64,000 nt of DNA from Bradyrhizobium guangzhouense (lineage in GTDB: Bacteria > Pseudomonadota > Alphaproteobacteria > Rhizobiales > Xanthobacteraceae). The notes beneath the pieces were generated by a model. That model saw nothing but the letters and a program-made list of their open reading frames with translations. It had not been told where the DNA came from and ran no database searches. The position numbers were made by a program, and so were the translations under genes. Positions within the stretch are counted from its first letter, which is position 1, and the number at the start of each line of letters is the position of its first letter. The DNA lies in contig NZ_CP030053.1 of assembly GCF_004114955.1 (NCBI RefSeq), positions 124,001-188,000 of the forward strand, in the 5' to 3' direction. Shown one piece after another: positions 17,817 through 25,953 of this stretch.

Positions 17817-18623
17817 TTAATGGCCGAGCGCCAGCGCGATCAGGCCGAGCGTGCCGACGATGACCCGCCACCAGGCGAACACCACAAAGCCGTGGCGGGT
17901 GACGTATTCCAGAAAACTCTTCACCACGATGATCGCGGTGATGAACGACACCACGAAACCGATCGCGACGATGCCGATATGGTCCATCGTCATCTCGGCG
18001 CGGCTCTTGTAGAAATCGTAGGCGAAGGCGCCGATCATGGTGGGGATGGCGAGGAAGAACGAGAACTCCGCCGCCGCCCGCTTGTCCGCGCCCAGGAACA
18101 TCGCCGCGACAATGCTGGCGCCAGAGCGCGACACGCCCGGGATCATCGCGATGCACTGCGCGATGCCGATATAGAGATACGTCAGCAGCGGAAACTTGGT
18201 GGCATCATGCTCGCGCGGCTTGAGATCGAGCTTGTCGACCCAGAGCAGGATGGCGCCGCCGACGATCAGCGTGAAGCACACGACCCATGGATTGAACAGC
18301 ACGCTCTTGATGTATTTGCCGGCAATGAGGCCGACGACGACAGCCGGCAGGAACGCCACCAGCACGCCGATCACGAAACGGCGCGCATAGGCATCGCCCG
18401 TGAAGAAGCCGATCGCGACGTCCCACAGCTTCTTGAAATAGAGGCCGACGATCGCGAGGATCGCACCCAACTGGATCAGAACCGTAAACGAATCCCAGAA
18501 CGCACCCTCGCCGAGGCCGAAGAAGCGCTCGGCCAGCAGGAGGTGGCCGGTCGAGGACACGGGAAGGAACTCGGTCACACCCTCGATGATGCCAAGGATC
18601 ACTGCCCGTATTGTATCTGACAT
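17817..18623 (-). CDS. uppP: Undecaprenyl-diphosphatase UppP (BacA)
   Basis: A 268-residue polytopic membrane phosphatase that recycles C55 lipid carrier by removing a phosphate from undecaprenyl diphosphate. Both catalytic loops are present: EGVTEFLPVSSTGH (residues about 14-27) and PGVSRSGAS with the essential Arg. Length fits the family (about 270). It lies 91 bp upstream of the DprE1/DprE2 pair on the same strand, so co-transcription is possible, and its lipid-carrier role fits those enzymes. Confidence 0.93.
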   Translation of the reverse strand: MSDTIRAVILGIIEGVTEFLPVSSTGHLLLAERFFGLGEGAFWDSFTVLIQLGAILAIVGLYFKKLWDVAIGFFTGDAYARRFVIGVLVAFLPAVVVGLIAGKYIKSVLFNPWVVCFTLIVGGAILLWVDKLDLKPREHDATKFPLLTYLYIGIAQCIAMIPGVSRSGASIVAAMFLGADKRAAAEFSFFLAIPTMIGAFAYDFYKSRAEMTMDHIGIVAIGFVVSFITAIIVVKSFLEYVTRHGFVVFAWWRVIVGTLGLIALALGH

Positions 18624-18792
18624 ATTTACGGTCCATTTCCGCTGGAAAAGCGGGGCTCTTCTCGCCTATTCGCCCCTCGCTCGCAATCGCAAAATGCGCT
18701 ATCGCGCCTTTGCCTCGCTGATTTGAAGGACTAGTGTGGCGCCGCACAAACATTGATGGATTCTTAAGCACCATCAAATAGTCAAAGGCTTC

Positions 18793-19485
18793 ATGTTTAC
18801 GCTGTTTCATCATCCGTTCTGCCCGCATTCGCGCTTCATCCGCCTGATCGCGGGCGAATACGGGCTCGAACTGAAGCTCGTCGAGGAGCGCAGCTGGGAA
18901 CGGCGCGAGGCATTCCTGCTGCTCAACGCGGCCGGCACGACGCCTGTGATGGTGGACGACGAGCAGCCGCCGATCCCGGGCGCGGCCATCATCGCCGAGT
19001 ATCTCGATGAGGCCTATGGCGCCGAGATGGGACCCAAGCGTCTGATGCCGGAGACGATCGCCGAGCGCGTCGAGGTGCGCCGGCTGATGGCCTGGTTCAA
19101 CGAGAAGTTCTTCGAGGAAGTCTCGCACCCGCTCGTCACCGAGCGCATCTACAAGCGCTTCATGAGCGAGGACAATGGCGGCGGCCCACCGTCGGCCGAC
19201 GTGATGCGCGCCGCCAAGGCCAATGTGCGCTATCATCTGGCCTATATCGGCTGGCTGGCGCAGACGCGCAACTTCCTCGCCGGCGACCGGCTCACTTACG
19301 CGGATCTCGCCGCCGCGGCGCATCTCTCGGCGATCGACTATCTGGGCGACGTGCCATGGAGCGAGGACGACGCAGCAAAGGCGTGGTACGCGCGGGTGAA
19401 ATCCCGCCCGTCGTTCCGCCCGCTGCTCAGCGAATGGCTGGCCGGCGTGCCGGCGTCGCGGACCTACGTGGACCTGGATTTCTGA
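18793..19485 (+). CDS. Glutathione S-transferase family protein
   Basis: A 230-residue GST. The N-terminal thioredoxin fold starts [23 protein letters not shown], with a Cys in the PFCPHSR turn, and ends in [15 protein letters not shown], the glutathione-binding SNAIL/TRAP-like turn. The helical C-terminal domain includes [18 protein letters not shown], the conserved N-capping box. The FCPHS arrangement suggests a Cys-type (omega/beta-like) catalytic residue. The gene end overlaps the likely start of queG. Confidence 0.82.
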   Translation: MFTLFHHPFCPHSRFIRLIAGEYGLELKLVEERSWERREAFLLLNAAGTTPVMVDDEQPPIPGAAIIAEYLDEAYGAEMGPKRLMPETIAERVEVRRLMAWFNEKFFEEVSHPLVTERIYKRFMSEDNGGGPPSADVMRAAKANVRYHLAYIGWLAQTRNFLAGDRLTYADLAAAAHLSAIDYLGDVPWSEDDAAKAWYARVKSRPSFRPLLSEWLAGVPASRTYVDLDF

Positions 19486-20624
19486 CCAATGATCCGACTG
19501 AACTGAAGGCTCAGTTGACGCGCGAGGCGCGCGCGCTCGGCTTCGACTGTATCGGGATCACCGAGCCAGGCACGATCGAGCAGGCCGGTGCGCATTTCCT
19601 CGAATTCATCGCCTCCGGCGGCCATGGCGACATGGACTGGCTCGCCGCGCAGCCGGAGCGGCGCGTCGATCCGCGCGGATTGTGGCCCGACGTGCGCAGC
19701 GTGATCATGCTCGGCGTCAATTACGGCCCCGACCAGGATCCGCTCGCGATCCTGAAACAACGCACGCGCGCGGCGATCTCGGTCTATGCGCAGGGCGACG
19801 ACTATCACGACCTCATCAAGAAGCGCCTGAAGGCGCTGGCACGCTGGCTGGTCGCGGCCGCGACTCGTGAAGTGAAGACTTGCGACGTGAAAGTGTTCGT
19901 CGATACCGCCGCGGTGATGGAGAAGCCGCTGGCGCAAGCCGCGCATCTGGGCTGGCAGGGCAAGCACACCAATCTCGTCTCGCGCGAGTTCGGCTCGTGG
20001 CTGTTCCTCGGCGCGATCTACACCACGCTCGACTTGCCGCGCGATTCCGCCGAAATCGATCATTGCGGATCATGCCAGGCCTGCCTCGACATCTGCCCCA
20101 CCTCGGCATTTCCCGCACCCTACAAGCTCGATGCGCGACGCTGCATTTCGTACCTGACCATCGAGAACAAGGGGCCGATCCCGCAGGAGTTTCGCAAGGC
20201 CATCGGCAACCGCATCTATGGCTGCGACGATTGCCTCGCCGCCTGCCCCTGGAACAAGTTCGCGCAGGAGGGACGCGAAGCAAAGCTTGCCGCGCGCGAT
20301 GAATTGCGCGCGCCCGGTCTTGCGGAGCTTTCACGGCTCGACGACGCGGCGTTCCGCGCGCTGTTCACGAAGTCACCGGTGAAGCGGATTGGTCGCGATC
20401 GCTTCTTGCGGAATGTGGGGATCGCGATTGGCAACTCGGGTGATGTTGCGTTGGCCGAGGAGGCGCGGCGCTTGCTCGGCGATGCGAGCCCGCTGGTGCG
20501 TGGCGCCGCGGTGTGGGCGCTGTCTCAGTTGCTGGGGCGGGATGAGGTCGTGGCGATGAAGAACGTTGCGGTGGGCTTGGAGTCCGACGAGAGCGTGCGT
20601 GAGGAGTGGCACTCTGCAACCTGA
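19434..20624 (+). CDS. queG: Epoxyqueuosine reductase QueG
   Basis: A cobalamin- and iron-sulfur-dependent enzyme that makes the last step of queuosine in tRNA. Two [4Fe-4S] motifs are visible: [13 protein letters not shown] and [11 protein letters not shown]. The N-terminal cobalamin-binding domain has GVNYGPD; HEAT-like repeats form the C-terminus ([22 protein letters not shown]). The start is uncertain: the only in-frame ATG near the family N-terminus is 19434, which gives 396 residues and overlaps the GST gene by 52 bases; a CTG at 19482 and TTG at 19512 are alternatives. No good ribosome site supports any of them. Confidence 0.88.
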   Translation: MAGRRAGVADLRGPGFLTNDPTELKAQLTREARALGFDCIGITEPGTIEQAGAHFLEFIASGGHGDMDWLAAQPERRVDPRGLWPDVRSVIMLGVNYGPDQDPLAILKQRTRAAISVYAQGDDYHDLIKKRLKALARWLVAAATREVKTCDVKVFVDTAAVMEKPLAQAAHLGWQGKHTNLVSREFGSWLFLGAIYTTLDLPRDSAEIDHCGSCQACLDICPTSAFPAPYKLDARRCISYLTIENKGPIPQEFRKAIGNRIYGCDDCLAACPWNKFAQEGREAKLAARDELRAPGLAELSRLDDAAFRALFTKSPVKRIGRDRFLRNVGIAIGNSGDVALAEEARRLLGDASPLVRGAAVWALSQLLGRDEVVAMKNVAVGLESDESVREEWHSAT

Positions 20625-20633
20625 CCCACCGCA

Positions 20634-20804
20634 GTCATTCCCCGCGTAGGCGGGGAATCCAGTACGCCGCGGCCTCTCGGCTCAATCACTGCTGCCTCGG
20701 AGTACTGGATCGCCCGGTCCCGGCTCCGCCAAGGCTACGCCGAGGCTTACACCAACGCTCGGCTCGCCGAAGCTTCAGCGAAGGCGGCAAGCCGGGCGAT
20801 GACA
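20634..20804. repeat. Palindromic repeat (gtcattcc family), long copy
   Basis: Opens with gtcattccccgcgtaggcgg, closes with gcccggg-type gatgacag, with inner arms gagtactgg/ccagtac. It occupies most of the 240-bp gap between queG and the thioesterase gene. Confidence 0.65.
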
Positions 20805-20863
20805 GCGGAGCATGAGGACGGAGCATCTTGATTTCCCCACCGCTTCCTTCAATCTCGCGCGCC

Positions 20864-21664
20864 ATGACAACCAACATGCCCTTTTTCACCCGCGACGGCG
20901 ACACATTCCATCCGACGGAAGTGGCCAACGGCCCGTGGGACCCGAAATCGCTGCACGGGCGGGTCATCGTCGGCCTGCTCGGCTTTGCCATCGAGGAGCG
21001 CCATTCCGGTCCCGAATTCGTGCCGGCACGGCTCACTGTCGACATGTTTCGGCTGCCAACCATCGACAAGCCGATCAACGTGACGACGTCGCTGGTGCGC
21101 GATGGCCTGCGCATCCGCGTGGTGGAAGCCGAGTTCGTCTCCGGCGGCGTCAGCATGGCGCGCGCCTCGTGCCAGCTGTTGCGGCGGACGCAGAATCCCG
21201 AGGGCAATGTCTGGTCGCCGCCGAACTGGGACGTGCCGAGGCCATCAGACATTCCAAAGCCGACCGACCCCAGGCTCGGCATGAACGGCAAATGGATGAC
21301 GCGACCCATTGTCGGCCATATGGGCTCGCTCGGGCCGCGCCGGCTGTGGATGAGCGAGGTGCGCGAGCTGGTTGCGGGCGTGCCGATGACGCCGTTCGTG
21401 CATGTTGCCGTCGGCGCGGATTTCGCAAGTCCGTTTGCCAATGCCGGCGACCAGGGGCTCGGCTACATCAACAGCGACGTGACGATCTATCTGCACCGCC
21501 TGCCGGTGACGAACTGGATCGGTTTCGAGGTGGTGAACCACCATGCGACCGACGGCGTGGCGATCGGCGAATGCTGGCTCTACGACGAGCAAGGCCCGAT
21601 CGGCACCGCGACTGTGGCGGCGCTGGCGCAGCGCAAGCCGATGGCCAATCCATCGAAGCGGTAG
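20864..21664 (+). CDS. Acyl-CoA thioesterase-like (double hotdog) protein
   Basis: A 266-residue protein of the thioesterase-like/TesB-type double-hotdog family. The first hotdog has the helix LHGRVIVGLLGFAIEE and strands PARLTVDMFRLP. The second ends with VTIYLHRLPVTNWIGFEVV and EGGVAIGECWLYDEQGPIGTA-like strands, as in the family. It probably hydrolyses acyl-CoA; the chain preference is unknown. A TTG at 20828 with an upstream GGAG would add 12 residues. A gtcattcc repeat follows the stop. Confidence 0.75.
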   Translation: MTTNMPFFTRDGDTFHPTEVANGPWDPKSLHGRVIVGLLGFAIEERHSGPEFVPARLTVDMFRLPTIDKPINVTTSLVRDGLRIRVVEAEFVSGGVSMARASCQLLRRTQNPEGNVWSPPNWDVPRPSDIPKPTDPRLGMNGKWMTRPIVGHMGSLGPRRLWMSEVRELVAGVPMTPFVHVAVGADFASPFANAGDQGLGYINSDVTIYLHRLPVTNWIGFEVVNHHATDGVAIGECWLYDEQGPIGTATVAALAQRKPMANPSKR

Positions 21665-21670
21665 TTGCTC

Positions 21671-21714
21671 GCTGTCATTCCGGAGCGCGCGAAGCACGAG
21701 CCCGGAATGACAGC
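21671..21714. repeat. Palindromic repeat (gtcattcc family), short copy between convergent genes
   Basis: GCTGTCATTCCGG...CCGGAATGACAGC is a perfect 13-bp inverted repeat in the space between the convergent thioesterase and NTF2-like genes, reaching the latter's stop. It likely ends both transcripts, though there is no T-run. Confidence 0.7.
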
Positions 21715-22181
21715 TAGGCGAGATGCCGCTTCATCTCCGGCCGCGCCTTCAACTCCGCACCCTGCTTGCCGACGATCTTCGCAATTCTTTCCGGCGCAAA
21801 CTTCAGATCGACAAACGCGGGCGCGGTGTTGGCGACCTCGTGGTAGCACGCGATCTTGCCGTCACGCAGCTTCATGATCGCGACGCCCTCAAACATCGCC
21901 CGCGCACCGTTCGCTTCCGGGAGCGTCGATTTGTAGCTGAAAGTGTAGCGCGCATAGAGCGTGGCGCCGTCAGAGACGGGATCGTGCATGTCCCAGCGGA
22001 AATCCGTCGCCGTGCGATAGAACCAGTCGTCGATCATGGCGGCGATTTTTTCGCGCCCTTCGAACGCGCCATAGAACACGTCGTGATAGATGCCGTCCTC
22101 GGTGAAGAGGTCGGCGAAGGCACGACCGTTGCGCTGTTCGACCGCGTCGCAGAAGGCGCGCAGCATGGCGGTGGTGGTCAT
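21714..22181 (-). CDS. SnoaL/NTF2-like domain protein
   Basis: A 155-residue cone-shaped alpha+beta barrel protein. The pattern LRAFCDAVEQRNGRAFADLFTEDGIYHDVFYG, then FEGREKIAAMIDDWF, and the last strand RDGKIACYHEVAN are typical of the polyketide-cyclase/nuclear-transport-factor-2 fold. Members can be isomerases, hydrolases or ligand binders, so the reaction is not predictable. The C-terminus is extended and basic. It is flanked on both sides by palindromic repeats and stands alone. Confidence 0.7.
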   Translation of the reverse strand: MTTTAMLRAFCDAVEQRNGRAFADLFTEDGIYHDVFYGAFEGREKIAAMIDDWFYRTATDFRWDMHDPVSDGATLYARYTFSYKSTLPEANGARAMFEGVAIMKLRDGKIACYHEVANTAPAFVDLKFAPERIAKIVGKQGAELKARPEMKRHLA

Positions 22182-22210
22182 TGGCGCTTCTCCCGGTGTT
22201 TATTGTTGTG

Positions 22211-22360
22211 CCCTCTCCCCTTGCGGGAGAGGGCAGCTCCGCTCGTCGATACGCATCCACTCGGGTGAGGGGTATGTTTCCGCGACTCCAACTCTCGCTG
22301 GAATGCGCGGAAACAACCCCTCATCCGGCGCGCCACCTTCTCCCACAAGGGGAGAAGGAA
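22211..22360. repeat. Composite palindromic repeat (cccctTgcggg family)
   Basis: Bounded by ccctctccccttgcgggaga and accttctcccacaaggggag, with a central hairpin around tccgcgactccaactctcgctgg. It fills the gap between the hydrolase stop and the NTF2-like start. It is a diverged relative of the elements at 9784 and 15469. Confidence 0.6.
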
Positions 22361-22371
22361 GAAAGACAACT

Positions 22372-23172
22372 TCATCCGATCTCCGCCACGGCGGCAAGAA
22401 TGCGCGCGATGTCTTGAGGGCGGGAGAGGCGGTGATCGCCGTCCTGGATCAGGGTGAGCACGACATCGTCGGCCGGCAGGCGATGCGTCAGCGCGAAGGC
22501 GTGCTGCCACGGCACATCGGGATCCCGCGCGCCTTGCAGGATGCGGACGGGACAGCCGAGATCGATGGCGCTGCCGAGCACGAGGTGGTTGCGTCCCTCC
22601 TCGATCAGCTTGCGCGTGATCGGATAGGGCGTGCCGTCGCCATATTCGGATGGTCTGAGCCAAAAGCCCTTGGTCTCGATCTCTCGCTTCACCTCGGGCG
22701 AAAAGTTCTTCCACATCAGCTCTTCCGTGAAGTCGGGCGCCGGCGCGATCAGCACGAGGCCCGCCAGCGAGGCCTTGCCGGAACGCTTCTTGATCTCGCG
22801 CGCGAGCAGCAGCGCCATCCAGCCGCCCATGGAGGAGCCGATCAGGATTTGCGGACCGGTGCAGAAGCGCTCGAACACGGCGACGCTGTCCTCGAGCCAG
22901 CTGCCGATGGTTCCCTGCGCGAAATCGCCGCTGGATTCGCCATGACCGGAATAGTCGAACCTCACGGCGGCGCGGCCATGCTCGCCGGCCCAGCCATCCA
23001 GCGCCACCGCCTTGCCGCCCTGCATGTCCGATTTGAAGCCGCCGAGCCAGACGACGCCCGGCCCCTGACCAGACGCTTGCCCGGCGCGATGGCGCACCGC
23101 GATCCGGCGCGCCGACGAACCCTCGCCAACATTGATGAAATCGAGCGCGGCATCGGGAATTGCTGAAATCAT
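22372..23172 (-). CDS. Alpha/beta hydrolase
   Basis: A 266-residue alpha/beta hydrolase. The nucleophile elbow is IGSSMGGW with S114. An oxyanion-region motif VWLGGFKSDM comes early, and a DPDVPW loop and GDHRLSR supply the Asp and His of a Ser-Asp-His triad. The sequence RFDYSGHGES is the usual strand-4 motif. It resembles the palmitoyl-thioesterase-like ABHD10 group, but the substrate is unknown. I start at MISAIPD, as residues upstream to 23220 do not resemble the family. Confidence 0.78.
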   Translation of the reverse strand: MISAIPDAALDFINVGEGSSARRIAVRHRAGQASGQGPGVVWLGGFKSDMQGGKAVALDGWAGEHGRAAVRFDYSGHGESSGDFAQGTIGSWLEDSVAVFERFCTGPQILIGSSMGGWMALLLAREIKKRSGKASLAGLVLIAPAPDFTEELMWKNFSPEVKREIETKGFWLRPSEYGDGTPYPITRKLIEEGRNHLVLGSAIDLGCPVRILQGARDPDVPWQHAFALTHRLPADDVVLTLIQDGDHRLSRPQDIARILAAVAEIG

Positions 23173-23403
23173 GGAACGTTTACTCTTGTTGTACGGTTTG
23201 AGGCCCTGAGGCGCCGGCAACCCTATCTTGGCATTGTCCCTTTGGGACGCTTGCGGAACAGAGGCAAGGTGTCTATGTCGAGCACCGTGCCGACGGGCGT
23301 GACCAAAATGCCTCGCATTTGAGGGTTTTTCGCTCTCGCACGGGCGACTTGCTTGCCGGCATCAGCATCTTCCTACAAAATAGCCGCTTCCTTTCACAAC
23401 TTT

Positions 23404-23418
23404 GGAGAACCACCCATT
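23404..23418 (+). promoter_or_regulatory. Ribosome-binding site and ATT start codon of infC
   Basis: GGAG at 23404-23407 lies eight bases before ATT. The rare codon is the part that decides the start and makes translation sensitive to IF-3 level. Confidence 0.75.
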
Positions 23419-23955
23419 CGCCGTCCCAATAGAGCCCCGGCCCCAGCCGCCAAAGACGGGCCGCGCATCAATGATGATATTCGCAATGCGCAGATCCAGC
23501 TGATCGATCAGACCGGTGACAACAAAGGCACGGTCGAGACGATGCTTGCCATCAAGATGGCCCAGGAAGCCGGCATGGATCTCGTCGAGATTTCGCCGAA
23601 TACCAGCCCTCCCGTCTGCAAGATCATGGACTACGGGAAGTATAAGTATTCCGCCCAGAAGAAAGCCGCCGAAGCCCGCAAGCGGCAGAAGACCGTCGAG
23701 ATCAAGGAGATCAAGCTCCGCCCGATGATCGACGATCACGATTACGACGTGAAGATGCGCGCGATGCTGCGGTTCTTCGAAGAGGGCGACAAGGTCAAGA
23801 TCACCCTGCGCTATCGCGGCCGCGAAATGGCGCACCAGGAGATCGGCACCAAGCTGCTGGACAAGATCAAGACCGACGTCGCCGAGCTCGCCAAGGTCGA
23901 GCAGGACGCGCGTTTCGAAGGCCGTCAGGTCGTCATGGTGCTGGCGCCGCGCTGA
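23416..23955 (+). CDS. infC: Translation initiation factor IF-3 (ATT start)
   Basis: A 179-residue IF-3 that binds the 30S subunit and checks the start codon. The N-domain begins RRPNRAP and includes [15 protein letters not shown]; the linker is rich in Lys; the C-domain has [18 protein letters not shown] and [10 protein letters not shown]. No ATG precedes this at the right place. ATT at 23416 follows GGAG with an 8-base gap and gives the family N-terminus. An AUU start is the known basis of IF-3 self-regulation in E. coli. The upstream ATG at 23353 would add 21 unrelated residues. Confidence 0.93.
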   Translation: MRRPNRAPAPAAKDGPRINDDIRNAQIQLIDQTGDNKGTVETMLAIKMAQEAGMDLVEISPNTSPPVCKIMDYGKYKYSAQKKAAEARKRQKTVEIKEIKLRPMIDDHDYDVKMRAMLRFFEEGDKVKITLRYRGREMAHQEIGTKLLDKIKTDVAELAKVEQDARFEGRQVVMVLAPR

Positions 23956-23982
23956 GGCCGGCCCCGTCGCCGCCGAAATTTC

Positions 23983-24020
23983 AACGGCCCGTCCGGATTT
24001 CCGGCGGGCCGTTTTGTTTT
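23983..24020 (+). terminator. Intrinsic terminator after infC
   Basis: AACGGCCCG...CGGGCCGTT stem with an inner TCCGGattTCCGG-type loop, followed by TTGTTTT. It starts 28 bases after the infC stop. Being nearly symmetric, it lies next to the stop of the convergent gene at 24020 and may serve that one as well. Confidence 0.85.
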
Positions 24021-24418
24021 CAGCTCCTGGTCGCCTGCCAGGTCCCGCTGCACTGGTCGCCCGAGATGATGCCCTTCCACGAGCCAGCCCCGGCTGCGCC
24101 GGCGAGCCGTCCGCCGCCGCTGGCGTGGGAGGCGCCGACCGACACCTGGACCGCGACGGCGCCGCCGCGATTGACGGTACCGGAGACCCGGCCGCCGCCG
24201 GCGGACGACACCCGGTTGCCCGTGACGGTGAAGGGCACGCTGTAGCCCGAGCTGCAGGCGCCGCGGGTGGTGGCGAAGGTGACATTCCAGACGCCGTCAT
24301 AACCGCCCATACGGGCATCGGCGCTCGATGGGACAGCGGCCGCGGCGAGCACGGCGAACAGTGCAAGGTGACGCGGGCGGGTGAAACCAGACAAAATCGA
24401 TTGGGAAAAATGGGCCAT
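24020..24418 (-). CDS. Small exported protein, unknown function
   Basis: A 132-residue protein with a signal peptide (HLALFAVLAAAAVPSSADA, cleavage near residue 36). The mature part begins GYDGVWNVTFATTRGAC and ends DQCSGTWQATR. It has two cysteines, which could pair, and is rich in Gly, Ser and Val strands. Such WNVTF...C...W patterns recur in small rhizobial secreted beta proteins of unknown role. I start at MAHFSQ; a longer frame begins at 24463. It sits on the opposite strand between infC and rpmI, sharing the infC terminator region. Confidence 0.65.
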   Translation of the reverse strand: MAHFSQSILSGFTRPRHLALFAVLAAAAVPSSADARMGGYDGVWNVTFATTRGACSSGYSVPFTVTGNRVSSAGGGRVSGTVNRGGAVAVQVSVGASHASGGGRLAGAAGAGSWKGIISGDQCSGTWQATRS

Positions 24419-24643
24419 TTTGGTCCTGCTCCGGGCGATGCGGCTTGGACATGAGGGTATCAACCCCGAATAGTCGGCGGCCAGGTTTCACCGGTTCATC
24501 GTTGCCAATTCGCCCGTTGTCTGTCATAAGCCCGGCCTTCATCGCCCGGCTGATTTAGGGCTGCCGTGGCGGTGTTTCGTGCGGGTTTTGCGCTTGTTCG
24601 CTAAAACCTGAGCACAATCAACGCTCTAACGAGCATTTTTGAC

Positions 24644-24678
24644 GGCCAGGCCGCCTTCGCGGGCGGATTTCGCTGGCC
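24644..24678 (+). promoter_or_regulatory. Nested hairpin in the rpmI leader
   Basis: Outer stem GGCCAG/CTGGCC and inner stem CCGCC/GGCGG lie just before the AGGAGAG ribosome-binding site of rpmI. It may be part of an L20- or L35-responsive leader, as rpmI-rplT operons are often self-regulated. This role is inferred. Confidence 0.45.
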
Positions 24679-24692
24679 ATTAGGAGAGCCAA

Positions 24693-24893
24693 ATGCCCAA
24701 GCTGAAGACCAAATCGGGCGCTAAAAAGCGCTTCAAGGTGACTGCCACCGGTAAAGTGATGTTCGCCCATCGTGGCAAGCGTCACGGCATGATCAAGCGG
24801 ACGAAGAAGCAGATCCGTCAGCTCCGCGGCACCAGCGTGCTGTTCAAGACCGACGGCGACAACGTCAAGAAGTACTTCTTGCCGAACGCCTGA
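24693..24893 (+). CDS. rpmI: 50S ribosomal protein L35
   Basis: A 66-residue, very basic protein beginning [20 protein letters not shown], the L35 signature, and ending KKYFLPNA. Its length is standard. A strong AGGAGAG precedes the ATG. rplT follows 90 bp later on the same strand, the universal rpmI-rplT pair; infC, which usually precedes them, lies 740 bp upstream behind an inverted gene and a terminator. Confidence 0.97.
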   Translation: MPKLKTKSGAKKRFKVTATGKVMFAHRGKRHGMIKRTKKQIRQLRGTSVLFKTDGDNVKKYFLPNA

Positions 24894-24983
24894 TCGCGTC
24901 CAAGGACGTCGAAGATCATTGCCATCTCCGCCGCGGCTTTCGCGGCGATCCGAAAACAAAGTCATCTCTGAAGGATATTCGTC

Positions 24984-25343
24984 ATGTCTCGCGTCAAACG
25001 CGGTGTGACCGCCCACGCCAAGCACAAGAAAGTCTACAAGGCCGCCAAGGGCTTCTACGGCCGCCGCAAGAACACCATCCGCGCCGCCAAGCCGGCCGTG
25101 GAGAAGGCCCAGCAATACGCCTTCCGCGACCGCAAGCGTAAGAAGCGCACCTTCCGCGCGCTGTGGATCCAGCGTCTCAACGCGGCGGTCCGTCCGTTCG
25201 GCCTGACCTACAGCCGATTTATCGACGGTCTCGCCAAGTCGGGCATCACCGTGGACCGCAAGGTGCTGTCGGATCTCGCGATCCACGAGCCCGCGTCGTT
25301 CCAGCTGATTGCCGAGAAGGCCAAAGCTGCGCTAGCCGCCTAA
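24984..25343 (+). CDS. rplT: 50S ribosomal protein L20
   Basis: A 119-residue L20, needed early in 50S assembly and known as the translational repressor of its own operon in several bacteria. It begins [15 protein letters not shown] and contains [17 protein letters not shown] and [17 protein letters not shown], the RNA-binding N-terminal helix and core. AAGGA precedes the ATG. It is the last gene of the rpmI-rplT unit; a GC hairpin follows directly. Confidence 0.97.
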   Translation: MSRVKRGVTAHAKHKKVYKAAKGFYGRRKNTIRAAKPAVEKAQQYAFRDRKRKKRTFRALWIQRLNAAVRPFGLTYSRFIDGLAKSGITVDRKVLSDLAIHEPASFQLIAEKAKAALAA

Positions 25344-25362
25344 AAGGCCGCTCTCGCGGCCT
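25342..25362 (-). terminator. Hairpin terminator, best fit to the minus-strand gene
   Basis: GGCCGC-tctc-GCGGCC, flanked on the minus strand by TTTT, starts 13 bases beyond the stop of the inverted gene at 25376. It overlaps the rplT stop region. On the plus strand it lacks a T-run, so rplT transcription may partly continue. Confidence 0.6.
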
Positions 25363-25375
25363 GATCGGGCCAGTG

Positions 25376-25801
25376 CTAGCGGGCCTTCTGGCCCGCAGCC
25401 TTCAGCGCGCGCTCGGAGTATCGCTGGGCGACCTCCGCCCGGCAGAATGCCGTGAACGAGAGATACATGGTGCCGGACTTGTTCCGGTACTTGATGTCGC
25501 ATGCGTGCATCTCGCGCTTGTAGGCCCGTGTCTGCGCGGCACTGAGGCCGGGCTTGAAGTCCGCCTCGCATTTCTTTTCGACGGCGGCCCCGAGCTGGAC
25601 ATCGCCGCTCGCGGTCAGTTCGCAATCCCTGAAGACCTTCATCGCGCTTTCGCAGCCCTTCTGCGCGCTGATGGCGCCCACGACCTCGTCCAGCGTCATG
25701 GATGTGTCCATGCAGACCATGGCACGCACAGGCGTGGCGGCGACCGACAGGACGATGGCCAGGACGGCAAGAGAAGCAGCAGGGCGGCATTTCGAAAGCA
25801 T
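25376..25801 (-). CDS. Small exported cysteine-containing protein, unknown function
   Basis: A 141-residue protein with a signal peptide (ASLAVLAIVLSVAATPVRA). The mature part has six cysteines: VCMD, KGCES, DCEL, KKCEAD, HACDIK and FCRAE, an even number that could form three disulfides in the periplasm. It is rich in Lys/Glu helices. I do not recognise the family. I start at MLSKCRP; the frame opens upstream at 25855. It sits inverted between rplT and pheS with its own terminator. Confidence 0.65.
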   Translation of the reverse strand: MLSKCRPAASLAVLAIVLSVAATPVRAMVCMDTSMTLDEVVGAISAQKGCESAMKVFRDCELTASGDVQLGAAVEKKCEADFKPGLSAAQTRAYKREMHACDIKYRNKSGTMYLSFTAFCRAEVAQRYSERALKAAGQKAR

Positions 25802-25953
25802 CGCAAAGGTCTCCTCGTATCCAGTCTTGGTGCCCGGCCCCCGCGCGAGGTTCAACCCAGCCGCTCGAGAAGCCGAAATGACCGGCTTTTTGCTTGACGT
25901 TACGCCCTTCGGGCGGCGACAACCCAGCCGAATTTAGAGCCAAGGATTTGACA

